Source: Prevotella sp. (GTDB lineage: Bacteria > Bacteroidota > Bacteroidia > Bacteroidales > Bacteroidaceae). From it: 64,000 nt of DNA. The notes beneath the pieces were generated by a model, which saw only the letters and a program-made list of their open reading frames with translations, was not told the origin of the DNA and did not search any database. How positions within the stretch are numbered: the first letter of the stretch is position 1; each line of letters starts with the position of its first letter. Both the position numbers and the translations under genes were made by a program. Below, one piece after another: positions 1-8,742 of this stretch. The stretch covers positions 42,573 to 106,572 of the forward strand of contig JAFZAH010000037.1 in NCBI GenBank assembly GCA_017548275.1, given 5' to 3'.

Positions 1-1384
1 CGCCTGTCTTTGTGAAGTTTATCCAGTACTGCGACATGATGTCGAGCATGCGCTGCTCGGTGTCGGTCATCTTGCCACTGCCGAACTTATACCCGTATAT
101 GAAGGGCATCTCTGCCACATGGCTGGCTCCGCCACGCGCGCTGCGCAGGATGGTGTTCTCGGAGTTTTGGTCAAAATAATACATATAGACGCGTCCCTTG
201 CCAGTCTTGCTTTGCAGGTTGGCCCATGCATAGGTGCCCCATGCGAAACTGCCGTCACGGAAGATGTCGCTTTGGGCGAAATACACTTCCATGTCGGTGG
301 TGGCGGGATATACCTCGAGCAGACGGTCGGCCCAGTCGCCATAGATCTCCTTGACACGCTCTTTGTATTGCTCTACAGGAACAGGACGTGTAAACATCGA
401 ACCCTCGTCGGAGTTGGTGCCGATGATGACATCCACATCATTGTACTGTCCTGTCTGATAGAGTTTATACTGGTCGTCGGTGATGACATAGCCGTCGACC
501 ACGGGCCAGAACGACTCCATGCGGCAACTGTCGACCAACGTCTGGAAGGGCACTTTACGCATCTGGCGGATGTTTTTCTTGCCCAATTTGCGTTGGAAAT
601 CGAGTCCGGCCTGTTGTGCGGCTTTCTCACGGACCATCGCCGTGTTGCCGCCACGCACATCAGCCACGGGCCAGAACGAACTGCCGCTCTCGCTGATGGC
701 ACCGCGGAACAGTCCCTTGCACAAAGGCGATGCGCAGAGTATGCTGACGGAGATGCCGCCCGCTGATTCGCCAGCGATGGTGATGCGGTCGGGGTCGCCG
801 CCAAATGCCGCGATATTGTCATGTATCCATTTGAGTGCGAGAATCTGGTCCATCATTCCGTAGTTGCCCGAGATGCCGCGCTCCGACTCTTTCGCCAATT
901 CGGGATGGGGCATGAAGCCCAGCACTCCGAGACGATACTCGATGCTGCAATAGATGATGCCCTCGCGCAGAAAACTCTCCTGAGTGCCGCTGTACGAGCC
1001 CGTGGAAAATCCACCGCCATGAATCATGACAAAGACGGGCAGACGTTCGGATGCCGATTTTGCGGGTGTCTCCACACTCAGGTAGAGGCAGTCCTCGCTC
1101 ATGGGGATGTCATTGCCGCTCTGATTGGGGTCGGTGACTTGCGGTGGCCGTGCGCCCCAGTTCTCGGCCTTATATATGCCCGTCCATGGCTTTTTGGGCA
1201 CAGGGGCCTTCCATCTCAAATCGCCCACGGGCGGCTCGGCGTAGGGGATGGCCTTGTAGAGTGCAAAGCCCTCATGTTCGACACCTTCTATCTGTCCTTG
1301 CGCCACAACCGTGCGTAACAATTGGGCATCACTCGGCATTGCCATCGCAAATGCCATCATCGATAACAAAATACACTTTTTCAT
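1..1384 (-). CDS. Carboxylesterase type B, secreted (3' end outside window)
   Basis: The frame opens at 1384 with a signal peptide (MKKCILLSMMAFAMA...DAQ) and stays open for about 461 codons to the window edge, so the C-terminus is missing. It shows the carboxylesterase type B signature set: FALYKAIPYAEPPVG near residue 40, the EDCLYL block near 97-102, the oxyanion loop HGGGFSTGS near 122-130, and the nucleophile elbow GESAGG with Ser at about 207. It probably hydrolyses ester side groups or small esters in the periplasm; the substrate cannot be told from sequence. No partner gene is visible on this side. The family call is secure, the role is not. Confidence 0.9.
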   Translation of the reverse strand, partial: MKKCILLSMMAFAMAMPSDAQLLRTVVAQGQIEGVEHEGFALYKAIPYAEPPVGDLRWKAPVPKKPWTGIYKAENWGARPPQVTDPNQSGNDIPMSEDCLYLSVETPAKSASERLPVFVMIHGGGFSTGSYSGTQESFLREGIIYCSIEYRLGVLGFMPHPELAKESERGISGNYGMMDQILALKWIHDNIAAFGGDPDRITIAGESAGGISVSILCASPLCKGLFRGAISESGSSFWPVADVRGGNTAMVREKAAQQAGLDFQRKLGKKNIRQMRKVPFQTLVDSCRMESFWPVVDGYVITDDQYKLYQTGQYNDVDVIIGTNSDEGSMFTRPVPVEQYKERVKEIYGDWADRLLEVYPATTDMEVYFAQSDIFRDGSFAWGTYAWANLQSKTGKGRVYMYYFDQNSENTILRSARGGASHVAEMPFIYGYKFGSGKMTDTEQRMLDIMSQYWINFTKTG

Positions 1385-1544
1385 ATTTATTAGGTTTGAG
1401 ATTTGAGGCTTGAGATTTGAGGCTTGAGGTTTATTGAGGAGCAAGGTGCAAGGAGCAAGAGATTACTCCACTTATAGAGAACGAATGTCTAAACTCCTAC
1501 ACTTCTATACTCCTATACGCCTAAACTCCTAAACTCCTGAATAA
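1385..1544. repeat. Intergenic word-repeat cluster
   Basis: Three kinds of short-period words lie back to back: TTTGAGG/TTTGAGA, then AGGAGCAAGG, then inverted-sense ACTCCTAAACTCCT. The outer words are roughly inverted with respect to each other, and the inner border (GTCTAAACTCCT) resembles the inner border of the 41-bp terminal repeats near 54.4 and 55.8 kb. No gene is seen. Confidence 0.55.
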
Positions 1545-2012
1545 TCAATACCCCTCCACCAGTCTGTAATATTCGATAAGCGTCTCCCACTGGTCACCGC
1601 TGGTCACGGAGGCGGCACGCATCTGGTCTTGCAGTTTCCCCACTCTCGTGCGTATCTCCGAGGCAATGTCGGACATCTGTTCTTTCAGGTCTTCCTCTTC
1701 AAATTTCACAGCCTTCTGATAGGGTGCTGCCTGTTTCTTTCCAAGTTGATTGCGGAGATCACAGAACCGGTTGGTCAGGTCGTTGAGCTGTTGCTTTTGA
1801 TAGGCGTCGAGCACGACGGTTGGCGGTTGTTTCTTCTCTTCGACAGCGTTCTGTTTGTCAGTGCCTTCGTTGCCGGATTCAACACCAGTACCACCTCCCA
1901 TATCCACCTGCCACGATTCATCGGCATTACCTTTGTTGTCAGCATTTTGTCCGCTCTTGCCGCAAGCCATCATCAAGCAGCAGCACATCGCCATTAGGAG
2001 CAGTTTTTTCAT
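1545..2012 (-). CDS. Small lipoprotein with helical C-terminal region
   Basis: 155 aa. An upstream in-frame ATG exists at 2096, but the start at 2012 gives a proper lipoprotein signal (MKKLLLMAMCCCLMMACGK, lipobox MMAC) and lies just downstream of a TAATTTTG -10-like box on the minus strand at 2043-2050, so 2012 is chosen. After the lipobox comes a polar low-complexity stretch (Asn, Gly, Glu), then a charged, predicted helical region of about 90 residues ending in YYRLVEGY. No family was recognised. It is divergent from the esterase gene and shares a compact promoter region with it. Confidence 0.75.
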   Translation of the reverse strand: MKKLLLMAMCCCLMMACGKSGQNADNKGNADESWQVDMGGGTGVESGNEGTDKQNAVEEKKQPPTVVLDAYQKQQLNDLTNRFCDLRNQLGKKQAAPYQKAVKFEEEDLKEQMSDIASEIRTRVGKLQDQMRAASVTSGDQWETLIEYYRLVEGY

Positions 2013-2042
2013 CGTTTTTCGTGATTTGTCAAGTATTATGTG

Positions 2043-2050
2043 CAAAATTA
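2043..2050 (-). promoter_or_regulatory. -7 box for the lipoprotein gene
   Basis: On the minus strand this reads TAATTTTG, a match to TAnnTTTG, 30 nt before the chosen start. No clear -33 TTTG was found. Confidence 0.5.
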
Positions 2051-2060
2051 CGCATTTCAA

Positions 2061-2091
2061 TTGATATTTCCATCTTTTTTTGTTACTTTTG
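2061..2091 (+). promoter_or_regulatory. Bacteroidetes-type promoter for the esterase
   Basis: TTG, 20 nt, TACTTTTG. The transcript would carry an ~80-nt leader containing CCAAACGAC words before the ATG at 2179. Confidence 0.6.
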
Positions 2092-2101
2092 TACAATCAT
2101 T

Positions 2102-2178
2102 AAAGGTTTGAGGTTGTAGGACCAAACGACCAACCCCCTAAACGACCAAACGACTAACTCCCTAAACGACCAAACGAC
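2102..2178 (+). repeat. AAACGACC word repeat in 5' leader
   Basis: A degenerate 8-nt repeat (CAAACGAC) interrupted by CCCCCTAAA/CTCCCTAAA spacers fills the space between the promoter and the esterase start. The same word recurs at 6.76-6.82, 9.0 and 9.35 kb. Confidence 0.75.
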
Positions 2179-2985
2179 ATGAGAAAAATTGCATCTATCC
2201 TATTGCTTCTCTGCCTGACATTGACAGCGGCGACGGCGCAAACGTACAATCAGGTGAATGACATCAGTTACACGAAAAAGACGGATGCCTACGCTGTGGA
2301 GCGCCTCAAACTCGACGTGTACTACCCCGAAGGCATGAAGGACTGCCCTGTCGTGGTATGGTTCCACGGTGGCGGTCTAGAGGCTGGCAACAAGGAGATA
2401 CCTTGGCGACTGCAGCAGAAAGGATATGTGGTCGTGGGCGTGAATTACCGTTTGCTGCCACGGGTGAGAATCGACGCCCTGCTCGACGATTCCGCCGAGG
2501 CGGTGGCGTGGGTGTTCCGGCACATCGCGCAATATGGCGGCGACACGAAAAAGATTGTCGTCACGGGTCATTCTGCCGGGGGGTACATCTCCATGATGCT
2601 CTGTCTGAACAAAGCGTGGTTAGCCGCCTACGACATCAATGCCGACGACGTGATGATGTACGTGCCGTTCAGCGGGCAGGCCGTCACGCATTATAATGTT
2701 CGTAAGATGCAAGGCATCCCGCCGCTTCAAGCCACCATCGACGAATATGCGCCAATCTACTGGGTGCGCAATGACTGTCCGCCACTGGTGCTCATTTGCG
2801 GCGACAGGGAACAAGAATTGTATGGCCGTTATGACGAGAACCAATATCTGGCGCGCATGATGAAACTGGCAGGACACACCGAGACCTACCTCTACGAACT
2901 CGGCGGTCACGACCACGGCGCCATGGTGGACCCGAGTTTTCACATCTTGGAATCGCACATGAAAAAGATGTTGACGAAGGAATAG
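2179..2985 (+). CDS. Secreted alpha/beta hydrolase (esterase/lipase type)
   Basis: 268 aa with a signal peptide (first ~20 residues, ending TAATAQ). HGGG oxyanion motif at 63-66 and nucleophile elbow GHSAGG with Ser132; C-terminal GGHDH supplies the likely catalytic His. This is the layout of the BD-FAE/Aes-like acyl esterases that remove acetyl or feruloyl groups from plant polysaccharides, but a general esterase is equally possible. It stands alone behind its own promoter, close to a carboxylesterase and a GH3 glucosidase, which fits a role in polysaccharide debranching (inference). Confidence 0.85.
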   Translation: MRKIASILLLLCLTLTAATAQTYNQVNDISYTKKTDAYAVERLKLDVYYPEGMKDCPVVVWFHGGGLEAGNKEIPWRLQQKGYVVVGVNYRLLPRVRIDALLDDSAEAVAWVFRHIAQYGGDTKKIVVTGHSAGGYISMMLCLNKAWLAAYDINADDVMMYVPFSGQAVTHYNVRKMQGIPPLQATIDEYAPIYWVRNDCPPLVLICGDREQELYGRYDENQYLARMMKLAGHTETYLYELGGHDHGAMVDPSFHILESHMKKMLTKE

Positions 2986-3053
2986 TCTCACACCGCCCTA
3001 CCCTCCTGTCCCGTTTGTCGAGTCACCGCCATGACTAAAAACGCTCCCGTTTT

Positions 3054-3085
3054 TTTGGCTATTTGAAAAGTATCGTTTACCTTTA
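3054..3085 (+). promoter_or_regulatory. Promoter of the flavodoxin gene
   Basis: TTTG, 20 nt, TACCTTTA, about 40 nt before the ATG. Confidence 0.65.
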
Positions 3086-3124
3086 CACCCGAAAAAGTAT
3101 CATTATTTTATAAAATAACTCATT

Positions 3125-3931
3125 ATGAAAAAACTCTTATTATCAATGGCAATTATCGCATCAGTAGCCACAGGATGTGCGCAACAAAAAAAGACCTTGG
3201 TGCTCTACTATTCAGAGACCGGTACGACCAAGGCTGTAGCAGAGGCACTGCAAAAACAACTCAATGCCGACATCGAGAGCATCGAGGCGGTGGAACCCTA
3301 TTCCGGCGATTTCCAGGCAACGATGCAGCGCGGACAGCGCGAGATGCAAAGCGGACAGACGCCCGCCATCAAACCCCTCCAGAAGAAAATAGCCGACTAT
3401 GATGTCATCTTCCTCGGCTATCCCATTTGGTTTGGCACATATGCCATGCCCATCGCCACTCTGGTGAAGGAGAATGACTTCGCCGGCAAGACCATCGTAC
3501 CCTTCTGCACCTTCGGCAGCGGCGGTCTGAACACCTCAACCGATGCGCTGAAGAAAGCCCTGCCCAAGGCCGACATCAAGGAAGGCTACGGCGTACGCAC
3601 CGCCCGCGTGACGGCGGCAGAGAAAGAACTCGACCGATTCCTCAAAGAAAACGGATTTAAGGAGGGCACCGTAGAGAAACTGCCCGACTATTCTGCTCAG
3701 GTGCCCGTGACCGACGAGGACAAAGCCATCTTCGACGCAGCCTGCTCCAGTTATCAGTTCCCGCTCGGCACCCCCTCAACCGTAGGCAAACGCGAGACCG
3801 CTGAAAGCACCGATTACATGTTCATCGTCAAGGGCCGCGGATTCGACGGTGGCGAATCTACCTCGACCATCTACGTGACCGTAGGCAAAGAGCCCGGTGC
3901 TAAACCCGAATTCACACAAGTGGTGAGATAA
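3125..3931 (+). CDS. Lipoprotein flavodoxin
   Basis: 268 aa. The N-terminus is a lipoprotein signal (MKKLLLSMAIIASVATGCAQ, lipobox ATGC). The flavodoxin FMN phosphate loop follows at once (LYYSETGTTKAVAEAL, about 28-43), and the later flavin-binding stretches GYPIWFGTYAMP (about 100-111) and FCTFGSGG are present. After the ~165-residue flavodoxin fold there is a further ~80-residue region (from about DEDKAIFDAA) rich in Ser/Thr and Gly that was not recognised. Probably an envelope-anchored electron carrier. A second lipoprotein flavodoxin lies at 62.3 kb. Confidence 0.85.
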   Translation: MKKLLLSMAIIASVATGCAQQKKTLVLYYSETGTTKAVAEALQKQLNADIESIEAVEPYSGDFQATMQRGQREMQSGQTPAIKPLQKKIADYDVIFLGYPIWFGTYAMPIATLVKENDFAGKTIVPFCTFGSGGLNTSTDALKKALPKADIKEGYGVRTARVTAAEKELDRFLKENGFKEGTVEKLPDYSAQVPVTDEDKAIFDAACSSYQFPLGTPSTVGKRETAESTDYMFIVKGRGFDGGESTSTIYVTVGKEPGAKPEFTQVVR

Positions 3932-4208
3932 GACAGAATCCACCCGGGAGACACACTACGAATTTCACGAATCCTCCTTTTAGTGTTTTTCATGTTCTTC
4001 GCAGATATGACTACGAATTTTACGAATTCAAGGACAACTGATGTTACGGATTCAACAGATTCGAATGAGACAGGACACTAAACCCTCTACACTCAAGCCT
4101 AAACCTATTTAGGACTACGAATTTAGCGAAATATACGGATTGGCGTACTAATGTCTGAACTCCTGACTCCTGAACTCCTAAATAAAGACTACGAATTTCA
4201 CGAATTAT
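3932..4208. repeat. Gene-free stretch of ACGAATTT/ACTCCT words
   Basis: About 280 bp without a gene. It holds repeats of ACTACGAATTT(C/T)ACGAATT, then CCTAAACC words, then a run of CTGAACTCCT that has the GTCTGAACTCCTG border seen in the terminal repeats near 54.4 and 55.8 kb, but no visible inverted partner. Confidence 0.6.
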
Positions 4209-4233
4209 AAAAACGGCCGGTTGGCCGTTTTTT
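4209..4233 (+). terminator. Rho-independent terminator
   Basis: 8-bp stem AAACGGCC/GGCCGTTT with GGTT loop, ending in a T run. It is the first hairpin after the flavodoxin gene. Confidence 0.75.
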
Positions 4234-4289
4234 GTTGTCTATTGAATGAATTTCTAAAGACCGATAGCCGTTTTTGTGGTTTTTTATCG

Positions 4290-4297
4290 TACCTTTG
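4290..4297 (+). promoter_or_regulatory. -7 box of the GH3 gene (decides the start)
   Basis: TACCTTTG, followed by C. Transcription should begin near 4304, which rules out the in-frame ATG at 4274 and leaves 4313 or 4328. Confidence 0.65.
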
Positions 4298-4327
4298 CAA
4301 TCAAATAACCTAATGACATACAAAATC

Positions 4328-6688
4328 ATGTTAAAAAAATCACTCCGATTGATAGTCCTTGCACTATTCCCCATGACTATGACTGCACAGAATGCGCCCC
4401 AACTGAGGGCAGACAACATCGACGAGGTTCTCGCTGCGATGACTTTGGAAGAAAAAGCCCAACTGCTGGTGGGCGGTGCCAACAACTTCTTCAACGACGG
4501 AGCCGTAGTGGGCGGTTCGGCGGAGACCGTGCCCGGAGCAGCCGGCACCACAGCCGCCATCCCGCGACTCGGTATTCCTGAGACCATCCTGACCGACGGA
4601 CCTGCGGGCGTGCGCATCAATCCCACACGTCAAGGTGACAGCCGCACCTATTACGCCACGGGCTTCCCCATCGGCACCTGTCTGGCATCGACTTGGAACA
4701 CTGACCTTGTGCGGCAAGTGGGACAGGCTATCGGCAATGAGACTAAAGAATACAACTGCGACGTGATACTCGGGCCGGGCATGAACCTGCACCGCAACCC
4801 CCTCTGCGGCCGCAACTTCGAATACTACTCGGAAGACCCCGTGGTGACGGGCAAGATAGCCGCCGCCTATATCAATGGTGTGCAGAGCGAGGGAGCCGGT
4901 GTGAGTGCCAAGCATTTCGCCGTCAACTCTCAGGAAACCGCCCGCACCAGCGTGGACGAGCGTCTGTCTATCCGTGCCGCCCGCGAACTCTACCTCAAAG
5001 GTTTCGAGATAGCCGTCAGAGAGAGTAACCCGTGGACCTTCATGGCTGCATACAACCGCATCAACGGCGAATACGCGCAGTGCTACCACGACCTGCTGAC
5101 CAAGGTGCTGCGCGACGACTGGGGCTATAAAGGCATCGTGATGACCGACTGGATAGGCATCCGCGGCGACCTGCCCGTCATTGACGAGGTGAAAGCCGGC
5201 GACGACCTGTTGGAGCCCGGACAGCCCAAACAGGTGGAGGAGATTGTCAAAGGCGTGAAAAACGGCACGCTCGACATCGCCGATGTGGACCGCAATGTGC
5301 GCCGTATGTTGGAATACATCGTCAAGACACCGCATTTCAAGAAGTTCCGCGCCTCAAACCAACCCGACCTGCAGGCACATGCCCGCATCACCCGCGAGAG
5401 TGCCAACGAAGGTATCGTGCTACTCAAGAACAACGGAGCACTGCCTTGGAAGGGTGAAAAAGCGGTGAAGACCGTCGCCCTGTTCGGCGTGGGTTCATAC
5501 GATTTCCTGTCGGGCGGCACTGGCTCGGGCTGCGTGCATACACCTTATGTGGTCGATTTGACACAAGGATTGAGCAATGCGGGCATCGAGACCTCGAAGA
5601 CCCTGACCGATATCTACCGTAAATATGTGGAATACGCCAAAGTGAAGTTCCAAGCCGAGCGCCATCCCGCCAGATGGTATCAGATGGAGATGTTCGGACA
5701 GCAGAAATACCCTGAAATCAGCATCAGTCCCGTCTGTGTGAACAATGAGTTGAAAGGAGCCGACGCCGCCATCGTCACCATCGGACGACAGGCGGGCGAA
5801 GGTGTGGACCGCGACATGAATACGGAGTTCAACCTCATAGAAGAGGAGCGCCAACTCATCTATGACGTGTGCAACGCCTTCCACGCCGAGGGCAAACCCG
5901 TGGTGGTGGTCATCAACTCCGGTTCGGTCATCGAAACTGCCTCATGGAGCGGATATCCCGATGCCATCGTCTGCGCCTGGCAGCCCGGCGAGGAAGGCGG
6001 CAACTCCGTGGTTGATATCCTCACAGGCCGCGTCAACCCTTCGGGCAAACTGACCATGACATGGCCCATCGCAGCCGCTGACCATCCCTCCACGAAGAAT
6101 TACCCCGGCAACATCGATTTCTATTCCTACCAAACGATGAAAAGCGGCGGCAACCCCGTGTCGGGATACGACTACACCAATCATGAGGAAGACATCTATG
6201 TGGGCTACCGTTTCTTCGACACCTTCGGGCGCGACGTGGCTTATCCCTTCGGTTATGGCCTCTCCTACACCACCTTTGAATATAGCAAGCCGACGGTCAG
6301 CCAGAAAGGCGAGAACATCGAAGTGACGGTTCAGGTGAAGAACACCGGCAGCGTGGCCGGAAAAGAGGTGGTGCAAGTGTATGTGAGCGCACCGGAAGGC
6401 TCGATGGAGAAACCCGCGAAGGAACTGAAAGCCTTCGGCAAGACGGCGGAACTGAAACCCGGACAGAGCGAGACCCTGCGCATGACGCTGCAGCGCCGCG
6501 ACCTGGCATCGTTCGATGAGTCGCAGAGCGCATGGGTAGTCGATGCGGGCAACTACACCTTCCATATCGGTGCATCCGTGGCCGACATCCGTCAGAAATC
6601 CTCCCTCCGCGTTGACGCCATGACAGAGAAGACCAGTCAGGCCATGGCACCCCAACAAGCACTCAATCTGCTGAAAAGAAAGAAGTAA
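4328..6688 (+). CDS. Glycoside hydrolase family 3 beta-glucosidase, secreted
   Basis: 786 aa from the ATG at 4328, chosen because it begins a signal peptide (MLKKSLRLIVLALFPMTMTAQ) and lies after the promoter box at 4290. The GH3 N-terminal barrel contains GPGMNLHRNPLCGRNFEYYSEDP and KHFAVNSQE substrate-binding blocks; the nucleophile Asp is in VMTDW (Asp274). The C-terminal alpha/beta sandwich and a fibronectin-III-like domain (about 675 onward) follow. Family knowledge points to release of terminal beta-glucose from oligosaccharides in the periplasm. No SusCD pair is next to it, so it is an orphan in this window. Confidence 0.93.
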   Translation: MLKKSLRLIVLALFPMTMTAQNAPQLRADNIDEVLAAMTLEEKAQLLVGGANNFFNDGAVVGGSAETVPGAAGTTAAIPRLGIPETILTDGPAGVRINPTRQGDSRTYYATGFPIGTCLASTWNTDLVRQVGQAIGNETKEYNCDVILGPGMNLHRNPLCGRNFEYYSEDPVVTGKIAAAYINGVQSEGAGVSAKHFAVNSQETARTSVDERLSIRAARELYLKGFEIAVRESNPWTFMAAYNRINGEYAQCYHDLLTKVLRDDWGYKGIVMTDWIGIRGDLPVIDEVKAGDDLLEPGQPKQVEEIVKGVKNGTLDIADVDRNVRRMLEYIVKTPHFKKFRASNQPDLQAHARITRESANEGIVLLKNNGALPWKGEKAVKTVALFGVGSYDFLSGGTGSGCVHTPYVVDLTQGLSNAGIETSKTLTDIYRKYVEYAKVKFQAERHPARWYQMEMFGQQKYPEISISPVCVNNELKGADAAIVTIGRQAGEGVDRDMNTEFNLIEEERQLIYDVCNAFHAEGKPVVVVINSGSVIETASWSGYPDAIVCAWQPGEEGGNSVVDILTGRVNPSGKLTMTWPIAAADHPSTKNYPGNIDFYSYQTMKSGGNPVSGYDYTNHEEDIYVGYRFFDTFGRDVAYPFGYGLSYTTFEYSKPTVSQKGENIEVTVQVKNTGSVAGKEVVQVYVSAPEGSMEKPAKELKAFGKTAELKPGQSETLRMTLQRRDLASFDESQSAWVVDAGNYTFHIGASVADIRQKSSLRVDAMTEKTSQAMAPQQALNLLKRKK

Positions 6689-6825
6689 TTACGAATTACG
6701 AAATACGAAATTCCCAGCCCTCTCATTCTCTCCCAGAATTCCCAGCGCTCCCAATCTCCCCAAACGACCAAACGACCAATCTCCCAAACGACCAAACGAC
6801 CAATCTCCCAAACGACCAAATAAAA
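6689..6825 (+). repeat. TCCCAG and AAACGACC word repeats
   Basis: TTACGAAT words, then TCCCAG words, then three blocks of CCAAACGACC separated by AATCTC. This order (CCCAG, CAATCTCC, AAACGACC) recurs at 8.93-9.03 and 9.28-9.37 kb. Confidence 0.75.
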
Positions 6826-7977
6826 ATGTTTGACAAAAAGTATTCCAGTCTCAAATCTCTGATGTTCCTGCCATTGATGATGGCTTTCGGTTGCACAGGC
6901 AATGCGCATACCAACGGGACAACAAGTGACAACGACACAGCTCAGGCCGACACCGTGAAACATCAGGTGACACTGCTCTTCGCGGGCGACCTGATGCAGC
7001 ACGACGGGCAAATCAAGGCTGCGCGCACCAGCGACGGCAAATACGACTACGAGGACGTGTTCAAACGGGTGAAGCCCGAAATCAGCGAGGCCGACATCGC
7101 CATCGCCAACTTCGAGGTGACGCTCGGCGGACCTCCATTCCGTGGTTATCCGCAGTTCTGCGCGCCCGACGAATACCTCTACGCCTCCATCGATGCGGGA
7201 TTCGACGTGCTGCTCACCGCCAACAACCACTGTGTCGATACCCGCGACCGCGGACTGCGGCGCACCATCGACATGATGGACTCATTGGGCGTGAAGCACC
7301 TCGGTACCTATAAAAACGCAGCCGAGCGCGAGAAGTATTACCCGTTCTTCATGGAGTATGACGGCATACGCATCTGCCTGCTCAACTTCACCTACGGCAC
7401 CAACGGCATCCCCGTGCCGGCGCCCTTCGTGGTCAATATGCAGGACACCACCGAGATAGCCGCTGACCTGAAAATTGCGAAGAGTTTCAACCCCGACGTC
7501 ATCATCGCCTTCCCCCACTGGGGCATCGAGTATGTACAACAGCCCAATCGCGAACAGCGCAACCTCGTGGACTGGATGTTGCGCAACGGCGTGGACCACG
7601 TCATCGCAGGCCACCCCCACGTGATACAGCCCTTCGAGGTGGTCAACCGCGACGGCAAAGACCATCTCGTGGTCTATTCATTGGGCAATTATGTGTCGAA
7701 CATGACCAAAATCAACACCGACGGCGGAGCCATGGTGCGCATGACGCTGACCAAGCAGAACGGCAAGACCGAGATGACCGACTGCGACTACTCGCTCGTG
7801 TGGGTGTCGCGCCCCGCCACCTCAGGCCGGAAGAACTTCCGTATCTACCCCGTCACCTACCCCACCGACGAGATGAACGCCAACGAGCGCAACCTCCGCA
7901 CCCGTTTCATCAACTCCACCCGCACCCTGCTGGACAAGTACAACAAAGGTGTCAAGGAGAGGGGGAGAGAAGAATAA
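6826..7977 (+). CDS. CapA-family metallophosphoesterase-like lipoprotein
   Basis: 383 aa. The N-terminus has a hydrophobic stretch ending in a lipobox (MMAFGC). The body carries the CapA (poly-gamma-glutamate capsule protein) motif series: GDLMQHD near 61-67, NFEVTLGG near 100, NNHCVD near 134, PHWGIEY near 231, and GHPHVIQP near 263, which are the metal-binding positions of calcineurin-like phosphoesterases. Length is close to the family norm. No capB/capC are nearby, so a link to polyglutamate is not supported; many Bacteroidetes carry such orphans in the envelope. Confidence 0.88.
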   Translation: MFDKKYSSLKSLMFLPLMMAFGCTGNAHTNGTTSDNDTAQADTVKHQVTLLFAGDLMQHDGQIKAARTSDGKYDYEDVFKRVKPEISEADIAIANFEVTLGGPPFRGYPQFCAPDEYLYASIDAGFDVLLTANNHCVDTRDRGLRRTIDMMDSLGVKHLGTYKNAAEREKYYPFFMEYDGIRICLLNFTYGTNGIPVPAPFVVNMQDTTEIAADLKIAKSFNPDVIIAFPHWGIEYVQQPNREQRNLVDWMLRNGVDHVIAGHPHVIQPFEVVNRDGKDHLVVYSLGNYVSNMTKINTDGGAMVRMTLTKQNGKTEMTDCDYSLVWVSRPATSGRKNFRIYPVTYPTDEMNANERNLRTRFINSTRTLLDKYNKGVKERGREE

Positions 7978-8005
7978 TTATCTGATGTTATTTGACTGAA
8001 GTTTC

Positions 8006-8161
8006 GGGAGTTATGAGTAGGAGTTAAGAATAGGAGTTATGAGAGGGAGTTATAATGAGCCATTACTATGCTACATGCAGAAAGAACATGTTTCAGAGGC
8101 ATTCGGCTCTTCTTAACTCCTCGTTTTAACTCCAATTGATAACTCCTCATTATAACTTCCT
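8006..8161. mobile_element. 156-bp MITE-like element with word-built inverted ends
   Basis: Left end (8006-8061) is four tandem ~14-nt units starting GGAGTTA and closes with GAGCC. Right end (8105-8161) is the inverted counterpart, again four units, closing with GGCTC. The 43-bp core has no ORF. The size and the four-unit ends match the element at 54285-54439. No target duplication was identified. Confidence 0.6.
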
Positions 8162-8175
8162 AACGTTTAATCATC

Positions 8176-8742
8176 GTGAAATATATGGAGCAGGAACTAT
8201 TGAAAAAAGAGGTGGGGCGCAAGGCCGGTTTCACGCCAGAGACGTCGCACGACTTTGAGGATTTGAGCCAACTGATTCAGGCGGCCACGGGCGAATATTT
8301 GTCGCCCACCACGCTGAAACGCATCTGGGGCTACCTGCAAAACGAACAAGTGCAAACGCGCCGCCACACTTACGACGTGCTGGCCCGATACGCAGGCTAT
8401 GCCAGTTACCGTGGCTTCACCAACGAAGCAACCAAGAAACAGGGTGTGCAAAGCATGATTCTGACCGAGAACAAAGTGACGGCAAAAGACCTGTTCGTCG
8501 GTCAGCAACTGTGCATCACGTGGTTGCCCGACCGGCGTATCGTGGTAGAGCATCTGGGCGACGGACGTTTTGTGGTGAACGAGGCTGAGAACGCCAAATT
8601 GACCATCGGCGACACCTTCACCTGCCATCTGATGTTACAAAATGAGCCCCTCTACCTCGACGAGGTATCCCACCATGGCACCGTCTATCCCGCATACATA
8701 GCTGGCAAAATCGACGGAGTAAAGATATATACCTTGAATTAA
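8176..8742 (+). CDS. Bacteroidetes-specific protein, possibly regulatory
   Basis: 188 aa from GTG at 8176 (185 aa from the ATG at 8185, equally possible). The first ~90 residues contain LSPTTLKRIWGYL, a segment typical of small Bacteroidetes proteins with a helix-turn-helix-like N-terminus; the second half (GQQLCITWLPDRRIVVEHLG...) looks like a small beta domain. No signal peptide or membrane segment. No function can be assigned. It is separated from CapA by the 8006-8161 element. Confidence 0.7.
   Translation: MKYMEQELLKKEVGRKAGFTPETSHDFEDLSQLIQAATGEYLSPTTLKRIWGYLQNEQVQTRRHTYDVLARYAGYASYRGFTNEATKKQGVQSMILTENKVTAKDLFVGQQLCITWLPDRRIVVEHLGDGRFVVNEAENAKLTIGDTFTCHLMLQNEPLYLDEVSHHGTVYPAYIAGKIDGVKIYTLN

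Noticed and set aside
119-1318. Plus-strand frames over the first 1.3 kb
   Set aside because: The minus-strand carboxylesterase has its full motif set over the same DNA; the plus frames have none.
2102-2178. CRISPR-like reading of the AAACGACC runs
   Set aside because: Period is only ~8 nt, there are no spacers, and no cas gene is in the window.
4364-5335. 323-codon frame opposite the GH3 gene
   Set aside because: Antisense shadow of a clear GH3 enzyme in a GC-rich gene; composition His/Val/Gly rich with no domain.
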